NCBI GenBank assembly: GCA_027486655.1
Contig: JAIXOR010000003.1
Span: forward strand, 62,001-126,000
Source of the DNA: Verrucomicrobiaceae bacterium
Lineage (GTDB): Bacteria > Verrucomicrobiota > Verrucomicrobiia > Verrucomicrobiales > Akkermansiaceae
Direction of reading: 5' to 3'
Length of the DNA stretch: 64,000 nt
Shown: in pieces, positions 41,811 to 51,066 of the stretch
Numbering within the stretch: the stretch's first letter is position 1
How the letters are laid out: each line of letters begins with the position of its first letter
The notes under the pieces: model-generated
Database searches by the model: none
What the model saw: only the letters and a program-made list of their open reading frames with translations
What the model was told of the DNA's origin: nothing
Made by a program: the position numbers and the translations under genes

Positions 41811-42476
41811 ATGCGCCCGGCCTGCGAATGCTTCAGGATCCTCGTTGCCACCTTGTTCGTGGCGATGTGCGCCGCATTCACCGGAGGAGCGGGTGCCCAG
41901 CAGGCGCGCGTCAATCTGGCGGACGGCTTCGATTTCCCGGTCGGCAAACCGAATGCCGACGGCTACTACAAGTCGCGTGGTCTCCGCTTGCGTGCGCCGC
42001 AGCATTTCGGCGAGGACTGGAATGGCCGCGCAGGAGGTGATTCCGATCTGGGGGACCCGGTCTATGCGATCGCGGATGGCATCGTGACCCTGGCTGCGAA
42101 TGTCCGCACCGGTTGGGGAAATGTGGTGCTCACCCGCCATGCCTTCCGCGATCCGAAGTCAGGACAGGTGAAGTACATCGACACCCTCAACGGCCACCTC
42201 GACAAGATCATGGTCAAAAAAGGCCAGCTCATCAAACGCGGCCAGCAGATCGGGACCATCGGCAGCAACTTCGGCATGTATCCCGCGCACCTGCATTTCG
42301 AGATCCGCCATGACATCAGCATCGGCATGTTCCGCAACGACGTGCCCTCGGATCTGACGCACTGGGCGGATCCCACGCAGTTCATCAACCAATACCGCCG
42401 CCTCAACCGCGAATGGCGTCCCGTGCCTGTTCCCACCGGCACCTACAAGGACTACAACGGCGAGAAAGGACTCTGA
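41811..42476 (+). CDS. M23 family metallopeptidase, secreted
   Basis: A 221-residue exported protein with a signal peptide (MRPACECFRILVATLFVAMC). The LytM/M23 zinc site is complete: 'HFGEDWNG' supplies His and Asp, and 'PAHLHFEIRHD' supplies HxH. 'GDPVYAIADGIVTLAANV' and 'GWGNVVLTRH' are typical of the fold. M23 enzymes cut peptidoglycan cross-links, so a cell-wall role in the periplasm is likely. A segment 'YIDTLNGHLDKIMVKKGQLI' is the usual DHL/G region before the HxH. The stop is followed after 1 nt by the nuclease gene, so the two are probably co-transcribed. Confidence 0.88.
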   Translation: MRPACECFRILVATLFVAMCAAFTGGAGAQQARVNLADGFDFPVGKPNADGYYKSRGLRLRAPQHFGEDWNGRAGGDSDLGDPVYAIADGIVTLAANVRTGWGNVVLTRHAFRDPKSGQVKYIDTLNGHLDKIMVKKGQLIKRGQQIGTIGSNFGMYPAHLHFEIRHDISIGMFRNDVPSDLTHWADPTQFINQYRRLNREWRPVPVPTGTYKDYNGEKGL

Positions 42477-42477
42477 G

Positions 42478-43194
42478 ATGCCCGGCCGGCGCGCAGCGAA
42501 GACCTCGTGGCTTACGGTGTTGCTGCTGGGAGCAGCCGTTCTGCTCTGGGTGGCGGAGCAGAGACGCGGAGGCACCGGCCGACCGCAGGCGCCGCGGGTG
42601 GAGAAGGCGGAAAACCCGAAACCAGGATCCCCCACCCCATCGGCGGCGGAGCGGAAAGCACGACCCGCTTCCGGAGCTTACGAAATCTATCAGGACTGTG
42701 TGCTGGCGGAATACCGCAACAATGATGGAGACAGCTTCAAGGTCCGCCTCAAGGACGGCCGCATCGAGGAGTTCCGCCTGTATTTCGTCGATACGCCGGA
42801 AAGCGCGTTCAAGCGGTATCCCGGTGGCGACACCAATCACGAGCGCATCCGCCGACAGGCCGCCGACCTGGGAGGCATCACTCCGGAGCAGGCGGTGGAG
42901 ACCGGCAAGCGAGCAAAGGCCTACACCCTGGGTCTGCTCGGCGGCCGCCCCTTCACGCTCCACACCTGCTGGGACAGCCCCTATCAGGACCAGCGATACC
43001 ATGCCTTCGTCGAGGTGATCGACGAAGGCAGGCCGCGCTGGCTGCACGAACTTCTGGTCGAGCGCGGCTTGGTGAGGATCCTGACCAAACCCGCGGATCT
43101 GCCCGACGGCACGCCTGCGGAGCGCCACAAGCAGCACCTGCGCGGTTTGGAAACCCGGGCCAGGCAAAGCCGGGTCGGCGCATGGGCCTGGTGA
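42478..43194 (+). CDS. Thermonuclease (SNase)-family protein, membrane-anchored or secreted
   Basis: This 238-residue protein starts with a hydrophobic segment (about 10-26) after a basic N-terminus, so it is exported or anchored. The nuclease-like core starts near residue 68: 'NDGDSFKVRLKDGRIEEFRL' and 'YFVDTPESAFKRYP' match the Asp/Arg/Thr region of staphylococcal nuclease folds. 'ETGKRAKAYTLGLLGGR' and 'HELLVERGLVRIL' continue the OB-fold and helix pattern. An arginine- and calcium-dependent phosphodiesterase activity is possible but not proven. A helix-like insertion 'ERIRRQAADLGGITPEQ' between the second and third core strands is unusual for the family. It follows the M23 gene with a 1-nt gap. 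Confidence 0.75.
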   Translation: MPGRRAAKTSWLTVLLLGAAVLLWVAEQRRGGTGRPQAPRVEKAENPKPGSPTPSAAERKARPASGAYEIYQDCVLAEYRNNDGDSFKVRLKDGRIEEFRLYFVDTPESAFKRYPGGDTNHERIRRQAADLGGITPEQAVETGKRAKAYTLGLLGGRPFTLHTCWDSPYQDQRYHAFVEVIDEGRPRWLHELLVERGLVRILTKPADLPDGTPAERHKQHLRGLETRARQSRVGAWAW

Positions 43195-43203
43195 GCAGCC
43201 GCC

Positions 43204-45408
43204 TCACTGGCTCTGTTCTTCCGCCAGCACCCAGAGCCGATAGAAGCGCCGGCTTTCACCAGGCTCCGGAAACAAAGGGATGCTCACGCTTTCCAAGTCC
43301 GGAGATCCGGGCAGCGGCGTGCTCACCGCAGCCTCTCCGGGCACTGCGGACCACGGCCCGGCCGGCGAGACCGCGGACTGGATCTGATAGAAAAGCGACG
43401 GCGAGTTCAGGTTGCGGATGTGGCGGAAGAACAGGCGCGGTGCCCCGACCCCCGGCTGGCGGACCAGCGCGGGCATCCTCGCCGCGTCCGGGGCGAGAGG
43501 ATTCATGGCGAACGCATGGGCCAGCAGATTGGGGATCCCATCCCCGTCCGGATCCGCCGCAGGCAGGCGCTGGGCGGCGGGCAGCGCCGCGAAGGCCGGA
43601 TAAGCGGCCGCCCAGAGATCGTAAGCAGGGACGGCGGCCGTGTTCACCGGGACTTCCGGCGTGTTCGCGGATTCCCCGGCCTCGTTGAAGGCGCGCACCC
43701 GGTAGGTGTATGAAGTCGAGGCTGTTAGATCGCCATCGATGAACGAGGTCTCGCCCGCAGGAAGCGTCGCCACCGGCAAGAACGCGGAGGAGCCGCTGCG
43801 CCTCTCGATCTTGAATCCGGATTCCTGCGTGGAGGCCGCCGTCCAGCGGAGACGGACCAACGAGGAATCGGCCGCAAGCGCGGAGAACGAGAGCGGCGCG
43901 GCGGGAGCCTGCACACCCTGCACACCCTGCACGCCCCAGACCCGGACGAGGGTGAGGGCGAAGCTCTGGCCATCGGTCTTGGCGACGCGCAGATAGCGGA
44001 AAGGCAGCGTCTGCGGGATTTCCAGCGTGAGCGTGCCCTTGAATGGCAAGGGGGAAGCCCCCTGACCGCCGAGCGAGGTGTAGGTGGCGAAGGCGGGATC
44101 GTTGGAAACACGCACGTCGAAATTCTTGCGATGGATCTCCAGGTCCACGTCCTGACGCGTGACCACCTGCACCCGCTGGATGTGATGCGCCGATGACAGA
44201 TCGACCTGCCAGAAATGGCTGGCGGTCCCGGTGGATGCCCACAGGGTGGTCAGCAGACCATCGTTTCCCTTCGACGGGGCAAATGAGGCGTTGAAACTCG
44301 CGGAGGCGCTGGCGTTCTTGAGGTGGGCCTTGTCGGCAGGCATCGGCGTGGTCACGACATTCGACCATGCGGATGCGCCGCTCGCGTTGATCGCACACAC
44401 GGCGAAGGCGCGGGATTCCACGCCGTTTCTCACGCCGTTGATGACGTATGAGGTCGCATCGGCCGGCAGCACGGCGATCCGCTGCCAGATGCCGCCCGCG
44501 GTGTTTCGGCTCCAGACGTGGTGCGCCGCCTCGTCCGCGGAGGCATCGGTCCACGCAAGGTTGATCCGCGAGGGTGAGGCGACCACGGCATTCAATCCGG
44601 CGGGCGCGGCGGGCAGACCATCGGACAGTGCGACCGTGGTGCCGAGCGTGGGAAACACGGCATCAAACCAACGCGCGCCGAGTTGGTCATAGCCGGCCTG
44701 GCCCGGATGGATGCCATCGCCGGGCTGATAGAAATTCTCCGCCGGGGTGGCGCCGGTGAGCACGATCGATGCGTTGAGGTCCACCAGCGAGACCCTTCGA
44801 CCTGCGGCGGCCTGTGCGGCCACGCGGTTGCGGACCTCGGTGTTGTAGGCATTGGCGCTGGCGTTGAGAGCGGCGGCGGACTGGTTGTTCCACGCCTGGG
44901 TGATCGGCGGAATCGTCGCAACATGCAGGCGGACCGTCGGCCGCATCGAGGTGATCTGGATGATCAGGTTCTCAAGATTCACCGCGGCGGTGGCCACCGG
45001 GACGCCTTGCAGGATGTCATTGGTCCCGGCGAGCAGCAGGACATGGTCCGCCGGCTTGGCGAGGAAGCTCGGCAGCCCGGCAAGGATCTCATCGGTGCGC
45101 CATCCGTTGGCGCCGTTGTGATCCGGATCCATGCCCGCAGCGGCGTTGTCGGAAAAATCCCCGATGAAATCCAAGGCAGTGGATTCCGCGGCAAGAAGTT
45201 CGCCTAGTTTCCGGCGATAACCACCGGGGATGTCGCCATTCGGGAAATTGATGTCGTTGGTGCCGCGCGTGATCGAATCACCCAGCGGCATGATGCGGAC
45301 CGCCTGCCCGTGAAGCGGCATGAACAAGCCCGCGAACAGAAACGGCAGCCCGGGCCGGACATACCGGATCCGCAAAGGGCGCTGCGTCCTGAATCGAAGA
45401 AACATCAT
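43204..45408 (-). CDS. SGNH/GDSL hydrolase with FnIII and discoidin-like domains
   Basis: A 734-residue secreted protein. The N-terminus is basic and then hydrophobic (GLPFLFAGLFMPLHG). The SGNH hydrolase domain shows 'IMPLGDSITRGTND' (catalytic Ser), 'LLLAGTNDILQG' and 'GDGIHPGQAGYDQLG' (Asp/His), so it probably is an acetyl- or carbohydrate-esterase. FnIII-like segments surround a discoidin-type binding domain at about 345-480 ('ASFNASFAPSKGNDGLLTTL'). The C-terminal part has the calcium-like loop 'DPDGDGIPNLL' and ends 'RRFYRLWVLAEEQSQ', similar to the C-terminal modules of the two lyases. A 9-bp tandem repeat (GVQ GVQ) is in the linker. Its target is unknown; the surrounding genes give no substrate clue. 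Confidence 0.82.
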   Translation of the reverse strand: MMFLRFRTQRPLRIRYVRPGLPFLFAGLFMPLHGQAVRIMPLGDSITRGTNDINFPNGDIPGGYRRKLGELLAAESTALDFIGDFSDNAAAGMDPDHNGANGWRTDEILAGLPSFLAKPADHVLLLAGTNDILQGVPVATAAVNLENLIIQITSMRPTVRLHVATIPPITQAWNNQSAAALNASANAYNTEVRNRVAAQAAAGRRVSLVDLNASIVLTGATPAENFYQPGDGIHPGQAGYDQLGARWFDAVFPTLGTTVALSDGLPAAPAGLNAVVASPSRINLAWTDASADEAAHHVWSRNTAGGIWQRIAVLPADATSYVINGVRNGVESRAFAVCAINASGASAWSNVVTTPMPADKAHLKNASASASFNASFAPSKGNDGLLTTLWASTGTASHFWQVDLSSAHHIQRVQVVTRQDVDLEIHRKNFDVRVSNDPAFATYTSLGGQGASPLPFKGTLTLEIPQTLPFRYLRVAKTDGQSFALTLVRVWGVQGVQGVQAPAAPLSFSALAADSSLVRLRWTAASTQESGFKIERRSGSSAFLPVATLPAGETSFIDGDLTASTSYTYRVRAFNEAGESANTPEVPVNTAAVPAYDLWAAAYPAFAALPAAQRLPAADPDGDGIPNLLAHAFAMNPLAPDAARMPALVRQPGVGAPRLFFRHIRNLNSPSLFYQIQSAVSPAGPWSAVPGEAAVSTPLPGSPDLESVSIPLFPEPGESRRFYRLWVLAEEQSQ
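43909..43935 (+). repeat. 9-bp tandem repeat, 3 units
   Basis: CTGCACACC, CTGCACACC, CTGCACGCC in the linker between the discoidin-like and FnIII domains of the SGNH protein. On the coding strand it gives repeated GVQ triplets. Confidence 0.8.
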
Positions 45409-45497
45409 CGGCTGGGGGGGAGAAACACTCGGAACGGCCGCTCACCGTCCCGAAGAAATCTTGATACACGTCATCACGTTATTGTCCAGAACGGGAA

Positions 45498-46466
45498 ATG
45501 TTTGGAAAAACCGGAAAACCGTCCATCATGCCGCTGCGATTCATGGCGGACACCCAAGAACACGATCCCGACAAGCCATCCGAGACGGCCTCCGCGCCTC
45601 CCGGGCTGAGGCAGGACCTTGCGGTGCTGATGAAGGTGAGGCTCAATTTCTTCGTTCTGGTGACCACCTTTTTCGGGTTCATCCTCGCATCCCGCGGCGC
45701 GCCGGTGGACTGGATGAAGCTGCTGCACACGCTGCTGGGAGCAGCGGCGGCGGCCTTCGGATCGGCGGCCTTCAACCAGCTCATGGAGGTGGATCTGGAC
45801 GCGCGGATGAAGCGCACGGCGGACCGTCCGCTGCCATCACGGCGGATGGACCCGCTGGCGGCCTTCGGCATCGGCTGGGTGCTCTCGGCCATCGGCATCA
45901 TCCATCTCGCGGTGAAGGTCGGAAACCTCGCCGCCTATCTCACCGCCGCCACCGTGGCGATCTATGTGTTTGTTTACACCCCGCTCAAGCGTGTGAGCTC
46001 GACCAACACCCTGGTCGGCGCGATCCCCGGGGCGATCCCGCCGGTGATCGGCTGGGTCGGCGCGGGCGGCCATCTGGGGTGGGAAGCCTGGTTCCTCTTC
46101 GGCCTGCTGTTCTTCTGGCAGCTGCCGCATTTCATCGCGATCAACTGGCTCTGCCGCGAGGAATACGAATCCGTGGGCTACCGGATGTGGTCGAACGGCG
46201 ATCTATCAGGCAGAAAAAGCGGCATACTGTCCGCGTTGTGGGCGCTGGCGCTGGCCTTGTTTTCGTTCATTCCGACATTCCGCGGGTTTTCAGGGCTGTT
46301 GTGGACGATCGGTGGCCCGCTGCTGGCGTTTTTCATGATGGGCCTCGCCCTGCGATTCGCGCGGGATGGCGAGCGCACGTCGGCACGCCGGCTGTTTTTC
46401 TTCACGCTGCTCTACCTGCCGGTGGCGCTGCTGCTGTTGTTGGTTTCCTGGAAATCCGCGGGATGA
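45498..46466 (+). CDS. ctaB: Protoheme IX farnesyltransferase (heme O synthase)
   Basis: This integral membrane UbiA-type prenyltransferase of up to 322 residues converts heme B to heme O for terminal oxidases. The polyprenyl-diphosphate motif 'NQLMEVDLDARMKRTADRPL' is intact (N..E.D..A.M.RT..RP). The second Asp-type region is 'SNGDLSG' after 'FFWQLPHFIAINWLCREEYE', a CtaB hallmark. About nine hydrophobic helices can be seen. ATG 45498 gives a 15-residue leader, and ATG 45543 (MADTQEHDPDK) is an alternative. No cytochrome oxidase genes are adjacent. A SMUG1-like gene follows after 4 nt and may be co-transcribed. Confidence 0.9.
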   Translation: MFGKTGKPSIMPLRFMADTQEHDPDKPSETASAPPGLRQDLAVLMKVRLNFFVLVTTFFGFILASRGAPVDWMKLLHTLLGAAAAAFGSAAFNQLMEVDLDARMKRTADRPLPSRRMDPLAAFGIGWVLSAIGIIHLAVKVGNLAAYLTAATVAIYVFVYTPLKRVSSTNTLVGAIPGAIPPVIGWVGAGGHLGWEAWFLFGLLFFWQLPHFIAINWLCREEYESVGYRMWSNGDLSGRKSGILSALWALALALFSFIPTFRGFSGLLWTIGGPLLAFFMMGLALRFARDGERTSARRLFFFTLLYLPVALLLLLVSWKSAG

Positions 46467-46470
46467 AGTC

Positions 46471-47190
46471 ATGAGCCAGGCGATCGTCGAGTCCACCCAG
46501 CGCCTCCGCTCCGCCCTTCGCGGCCTGCGCTTCAGCCCGCCTGTGGAGCGGACCTATCACACGCTGGAATACGCGTGGAAACCACACGTGCGATACCTCG
46601 AGCGCTTCGGCAAGGGACGCAAGCGTGTGATCTTCCTCGGCATGAATCCGGGCCCCTACGGCATGGCGCAAACCGGCGTACCCTTCGGCGAGATCGCCGC
46701 GGTGCGCGACTGGATGGGCATCGAGGAACCCGTGGAGAAACCGGCGGACGAACACCCGAAGCGGCCGGTCGAGGGATTTTCCTGCCCGCGCTCCGAAGTC
46801 AGCGGGCGGCGGCTCTGGGGGCTCTTCTCACAGCACTATCCGAAGCCGGAAGCCTTCTTCAAAAACCACTTCGTGCTCAACTACTGCCCGCTGGTGTGGA
46901 TGAGCGCCACCGGGGCCAATCTCACTCCGGACAAGCTTCCCGCTGCGGAGATGCAGCCGGTGGAGGATGCCTGCCTCGTTCATCTGGCGGAGGTGGTGGA
47001 CCTGATGAAGCCGGATTTCCTGATCGGGGTGGGTGGGTTCGCCGAGGAGCGGCTGCAGCGCGCCGCAGGCATCACAGCGAGCAAGGCCCGGGTCGGCCGG
47101 GTTCTGCATCCCTCACCCGCCTCGCCGGCCGCGAACCGAGGCTGGGCGGAAGCCGCCGAACGGCAGTTGAAGGCGCTGGGCGTCTGGTGA
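46471..47190 (+). CDS. SMUG1-like uracil-DNA glycosylase
   Basis: A 239-residue DNA repair enzyme that excises uracil and oxidised pyrimidines. The SMUG1 signature 'VIFLGMNPGPYGMAQTGVPF' is almost complete, with the Asn of 'GMNPGP' serving as the catalytic water-binding residue. 'NYCPLVWMSATGANLTP' and 'VLHPSPASPAANRGW' (the His-containing intercalation loop) follow in the expected order. Start 46471 (MSQAIVESTQRLR) comes 4 nt after the ctaB stop. The gene converges on the SirB1-like gene with a 2-nt gap. SMUG1 is common in vertebrates and scattered among bacteria such as Verrucomicrobia and Geobacter, so the family is not in itself surprising. Confidence 0.88.
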   Translation: MSQAIVESTQRLRSALRGLRFSPPVERTYHTLEYAWKPHVRYLERFGKGRKRVIFLGMNPGPYGMAQTGVPFGEIAAVRDWMGIEEPVEKPADEHPKRPVEGFSCPRSEVSGRRLWGLFSQHYPKPEAFFKNHFVLNYCPLVWMSATGANLTPDKLPAAEMQPVEDACLVHLAEVVDLMKPDFLIGVGGFAEERLQRAAGITASKARVGRVLHPSPASPAANRGWAEAAERQLKALGVW

Positions 47191-47192
47191 AC

Positions 47193-48044
47193 TCAGAGCA
47201 GGGTCTCGCGCAGGCGACGCACCAGGTCCGCATCGTCCTCGCGATCCGCCTCGTCCAGGAGATCGCCGAGGTCCTCCAAAAGGCGCAGCATGATCGTGCC
47301 CGGATCGGCCGCACGGCGGAGAACCGCACGTTCCTCGCGGCCCAGGTCCGGGTTTTCCAACAAGGTGGACTGGAGGTGCTGCCGTCCCTCATCGAAGCAA
47401 TCGATGATCAAGGGATACCCCTCACGGTGGATGCGGCAGAGGAAGTGCTCGGGGAAGTCCACGCCCTCGACATCCAGATCGAGCCTGCGGGCCACCAGGA
47501 TGAAGACCAGGGCGAGGCCCAGCGGATTGGAGCGGCCGGACTGGATCACCCAGGCCAGGTCGAGATTCGCCGGGTCGTCGATGTTCTCTTCATTTCCGGA
47601 AAGCCGGTCCTGCACGAAAAGAAAGACCCGCAGGTCTTCGGAGGAGTTCACCTCGTTTTCGCCCGCTTCTTCGGCAAGGAGGTCGAGCGCGTCGGACAAG
47701 GGCTGGCGCATCGAGATGCCATCGTGAAGAAAATCCGAGATCAGGCGCAGCATGGCCTCGAAGCCTTCCCAATCCTCACTCATCGCCGCGGCTCCGCCGG
47801 AAGGGACCAGCCACTCGCGCTCCAGCGCCTCACGGCGTGGCGGCCTGAGCATCTCGGTGAGCAGGCGGCGCTCACCACGGCCAAGCTCGCGCGGCAGGGC
47901 GGAGAGCCACTCGCTCACGTCGCCGCCAAAACTCCCCAGACGCCCGGCGACCACACGCCGGACTTCAGGCGTGTCGTCATCGAGGAGACGGAGCAGCGCG
48001 TCGAGTTCTTCCGGCGCGGGAGGTCGTTGGGAGGAGGGCTGCAT
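47193..48044 (-). CDS. Transglutaminase-like SirB1 family protein
   Basis: A 283-residue cytoplasmic protein (start at M QPSSQRPPAPEE, ATG 48044). The region 'NLDLAWVIQSGRSNPLGLAL' and 'VFILVARRLDLDVEGVDFPE' followed by 'HFLCRIHREGYPLIIDCFD' matches the transglutaminase-like domain of SirB1 proteins (Transglut_core2). A HEAT-like N-terminal part ('LLRLLDDDTPEVRRVVAGRL') precedes it. The SirB1 role is unclear. The usual Cys position of a transglutaminase triad is not evident in the core, so catalysis is doubtful. It lies 85 nt downstream of the ABC1 kinase gene on the same strand. Confidence 0.75.
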   Translation of the reverse strand: MQPSSQRPPAPEELDALLRLLDDDTPEVRRVVAGRLGSFGGDVSEWLSALPRELGRGERRLLTEMLRPPRREALEREWLVPSGGAAAMSEDWEGFEAMLRLISDFLHDGISMRQPLSDALDLLAEEAGENEVNSSEDLRVFLFVQDRLSGNEENIDDPANLDLAWVIQSGRSNPLGLALVFILVARRLDLDVEGVDFPEHFLCRIHREGYPLIIDCFDEGRQHLQSTLLENPDLGREERAVLRRAADPGTIMLRLLEDLGDLLDEADREDDADLVRRLRETLL

Positions 48045-48129
48045 GAAGGAGGATCGATCCGTAGGGACTGGCCGCGGCTTAAGGGCGGGTGGGCGGCCGT
48101 GGCAAGCTTTTCCCCATGCAAGCGGGCGC

Positions 48130-49338
48130 TCAGGCCGATGGAAAATCATCCGCGAAGCGGGCCACGTCGCGCAGCAACCTCGCCTGCGGCGCGGCTCTCA
48201 GCACCATGCCGTCCAGATACATCAGGCTCTTGATGAATGGAAAGGCCCCGCGCGGGAAGGTGATGCCGCAATGCACCGCCATTTTCACGGTTTCCATCAT
48301 CTGGTTGGTGAGGCTGGTTTCGGAGACCGTCTTGCCCGCGAAGTCGCGGTAAAGAGCGGCGAACTTCGAGTGAAACTCGGCAAGGCGGGCGGCAGGGAGC
48401 GGGTTCATCGAGAGCGCGGCAAGCTCGTCGGCCGCACGCCGGAGATCGCCGCCACCCAGCAGGACGAGCATGCGGAAGATGCCGCGCCCGAATTCCGGCG
48501 GGACTTTTTCGATGTTCGCATTGTCGAGAAACCAGAACTGCCCCTCGTGCCAGATCACGTTGCCCGGGTGAAGGTCGCCGTGGAACTCGCCGCGGACGAA
48601 AAGATAATAACCGTGGATGCGGAAGAGATCGAGCAGCGCCTCGTAGGGAAGCCCGCCGGAATCCAGCCAGTCCTTGATCGTGCGCCCCTCGACGAAGCCG
48701 CTGACGAGAAACCGCTCGTGGCTGTATTGCGGAAAGAACTCGGGAAAATGCAGCTTCGCGAGATGCGGCAGCTCGCCCACTCGCTCGGCAGCAAGAGCCG
48801 CGAGCCGCCGGGTGCCTTCGATCTCGCAGGTGAAGTCCATTTCCCGCAGCGTCTGGCGCTCCACGGTCTCCAGCGCGTCCACCGGATCAGCAAGGCGCTC
48901 GAGTTTCGGATAGAAAAACAACGAAACCCGCAGCAACTGGCGGAACCTGGCGACGTCGCGCAGGAATGCCTCCCTCGTCTCGCGCTTGGCGAACTTGAGC
49001 ACGACCTCCCTGCCGTTGGTGAGCGCCCCGCGGTGGACTTGTCCCAGCGAGGCCGCGGCCAGCGGCTTCTCATCGAGCCTCGCCAGATCCGCGCGCAGCG
49101 CGGCCGGGGCGAGCTCGTCCCAGCGGCTCTGGAACTCCGCGGCCTCAAGCGGCTTGGTCTTCTGGAGCAGCCCGGAGAGCTCCAGGCACTTCTCCCTGCC
49201 TAACAGATCCGAGCGCACCGCATACATCTGGGCGATCTTCACCGCCAGCAGTCCCATCCGCTCGATGGCCGCGGCATCCACCACCGCCGAGGGCGAGAGG
49301 ATGGAGCGGAACAGGCGGATGAAATCGAGCGGGCTCAT
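48130..49338 (-). CDS. ABC1/UbiB (AarF)-family atypical kinase
   Basis: A 402-residue protein with the ABC1 kinase-like fold. 'LGQVHRGALTNGREVVLKFA' gives the glycine/alanine loop and ATP-site Lys, 'EMDFTCEIEGTRR' the helix-C Glu, and 'GEFHGDLHPGNVIW' the catalytic loop. Two hallmark motifs deviate: the KxGQ motif reads 'KIAQ', and the DFG-like motif is 'LDNANI'. UbiB proteins support isoprenoid-quinone or other lipid synthesis through ATPase activity. The ATG at 49338 overlaps the CrtI stop by 4 nt, so the kinase is translationally coupled to a carotenoid desaturase. That suggests a role in carotenoid or isoprenoid lipid handling (inference). Confidence 0.85.
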   Translation of the reverse strand: MSPLDFIRLFRSILSPSAVVDAAAIERMGLLAVKIAQMYAVRSDLLGREKCLELSGLLQKTKPLEAAEFQSRWDELAPAALRADLARLDEKPLAAASLGQVHRGALTNGREVVLKFAKRETREAFLRDVARFRQLLRVSLFFYPKLERLADPVDALETVERQTLREMDFTCEIEGTRRLAALAAERVGELPHLAKLHFPEFFPQYSHERFLVSGFVEGRTIKDWLDSGGLPYEALLDLFRIHGYYLFVRGEFHGDLHPGNVIWHEGQFWFLDNANIEKVPPEFGRGIFRMLVLLGGGDLRRAADELAALSMNPLPAARLAEFHSKFAALYRDFAGKTVSETSLTNQMMETVKMAVHCGITFPRGAFPFIKSLMYLDGMVLRAAPQARLLRDVARFADDFPSA

Positions 49339-50864
49339 GCTTCGCGAAGGTAGCCGGAGGCAAGGTCCACCGGCTGATAGGGAACGCCGAACTGCTCGCA
49401 GACGAGATTCGCACTGATGCGGCCGGATTCGTAAATGGTGGGAAGTCCGCTGCCCGGATGGGTGCCACCGCCGACAAGGTAGCAATTCCGGAATCCCTCG
49501 TAGCGGTTGTGCGGCCGCAGGAAGAGCATCTGGTCGAGCGTGTGGGCGAGATTGAAGGTGGCGCCGAGATAGACCGAGGAGTTCTGCCAATCTTGCGGAG
49601 TGATGATCTTCTTGGCGACGATCCGCTGGCGAAGGTCCTTCATTCCGGTGCGCTGCTCGATGCGCTTGAGCACCTTGTCCGCGTATTCCTCCTTGTGGCT
49701 TTCCCAGTCGAAGCCGTTGCGGGCGTTGATCGTGGGCACCAGCACGTAGAGCCCGGATTTCCCGGCGGGAGCCACGTGGGGATCGTTGATGGATGAGTTC
49801 CTCACGTAAACCGACATGTCGTCAGAAACACGGCGCTCGCTCTGGATGTCCTCGACGTTGGCCCGGTAGTCATCCGCGAAGAGGATGTGGTGGTGGGGCT
49901 CGTCCGGATAGATGGTATCCAGACCGAGATAAAGCATGTAGGTGGAGCAGGAGAACTTGCGTTTGCGCATCCGTTCGTCGCTCTGGTTGTGCTCGCCGAA
50001 GAGCCGGGTGGCCGCGTGGCCATAGTCGGCATTGATCACCACGGCGTCCGCACTGATCCGCTCGCCATCCTCCATTTCCGCACCCGTCACCTCGCGGCCG
50101 CTGAAGGTGAGGCGCTTGACCGGCGAGGACAACCGCAGCTCGCCGCCGAGCTCGCCGAAGCGGTCCGCCATGGCATGCGAGATCCGGTTGAGCCCGCCCT
50201 GCACGTGATAGACACCGAATCGGTATTCGGTGAACGAAAGGATGCTGAACAAGGCCGGGCAATGCCAGGGCGACATGCCGAGATACTTCGCCTGGAAGGT
50301 GAAGGCGAGCTTGAGGCGCTCGTCCTTGAAATAGTCCCCAAGCACATCGTGGACGCTGCGTGTGGTGAGCACATCGGGCAGCGCGCGCAGCAGGTTCGGG
50401 CTGAGGTAGGAGGCCAGCGTCTGATAGGGCCGCTGCAGGCACGGATAGATCCTGCGGAACTTGCCACCCTGCTCCTTCATGTAGCGGTGGAAACCCTCGC
50501 TGCTTCCGGGAAACACGCGCTCGATCTCCCGCTCCATCCGCTCCATGTCGCTGTAGGTGTGCAGCGAGGTGTCCCCCCAGGTCAGGCGGGTCATCGGGTG
50601 GAGATCGACGAACTCCAGGTGATCCTCACTCCGGCTGCCGGTCTCCGCGAAGATCTCGTCGAGACAGAATTTCTGATGGAGGAAAGTGGGGCCGACGTCG
50701 AACGAGTATCCGTCGAACTTGAGTTCCGAGTTGCGGCCGCCGACGTGTTCGTTTTTCTCCGCCACGGTGACTTTGAAGCCACGGTGGGCGAGGAGCATTC
50801 CGGCAGTGAGCCCTCCCGGGCCGGCTCCGACGATGAGGATGTGTTTCTTTTTCCCTTGGGGCAT
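49335..50864 (-). CDS. CrtI/CrtN-type carotenoid desaturase (phytoene desaturase family)
   Basis: A 509-residue FAD enzyme. The Rossmann motif 'ILIVGAGPGGLTAGMLLAHR' at the N-terminus is followed by 'EKNEHVGGRNSELKFDGYSF' and 'DVGPTFLH', typical of phytoene desaturases. The C-terminal 'GGGTHPGSGLPTIYESGRIS' is the family signature. CrtI proteins introduce conjugated double bonds in carotenoid precursors, and C30 variants (CrtN-like) act on diapophytoene, so the substrate cannot be told apart here. It is the first gene of a minus-strand cluster with the ABC1 kinase and the SirB1-like gene. No phytoene or diapophytoene synthase gene is in the window. Confidence 0.88.
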   Translation of the reverse strand: MPQGKKKHILIVGAGPGGLTAGMLLAHRGFKVTVAEKNEHVGGRNSELKFDGYSFDVGPTFLHQKFCLDEIFAETGSRSEDHLEFVDLHPMTRLTWGDTSLHTYSDMERMEREIERVFPGSSEGFHRYMKEQGGKFRRIYPCLQRPYQTLASYLSPNLLRALPDVLTTRSVHDVLGDYFKDERLKLAFTFQAKYLGMSPWHCPALFSILSFTEYRFGVYHVQGGLNRISHAMADRFGELGGELRLSSPVKRLTFSGREVTGAEMEDGERISADAVVINADYGHAATRLFGEHNQSDERMRKRKFSCSTYMLYLGLDTIYPDEPHHHILFADDYRANVEDIQSERRVSDDMSVYVRNSSINDPHVAPAGKSGLYVLVPTINARNGFDWESHKEEYADKVLKRIEQRTGMKDLRQRIVAKKIITPQDWQNSSVYLGATFNLAHTLDQMLFLRPHNRYEGFRNCYLVGGGTHPGSGLPTIYESGRISANLVCEQFGVPYQPVDLASGYLREA

Positions 50865-51066
50865 GAATGTTCGGCGATTGACGCGCGACTGTATGCCCTA
50901 AACCCGGGAAAGCAAACACCCGCGAACAAATCGGCAAAACCCCGGAAATCGCGGTTTTTCCTGCATGTTTTGCAAGAAACCAGCCATGCAACGGGCCTCT
51001 TCGCGAGTGCACGGTCATGAAAGACCCGCCTTCCCCGCCGGGTAGTGCCGGGGTTCCTTTTGATCG

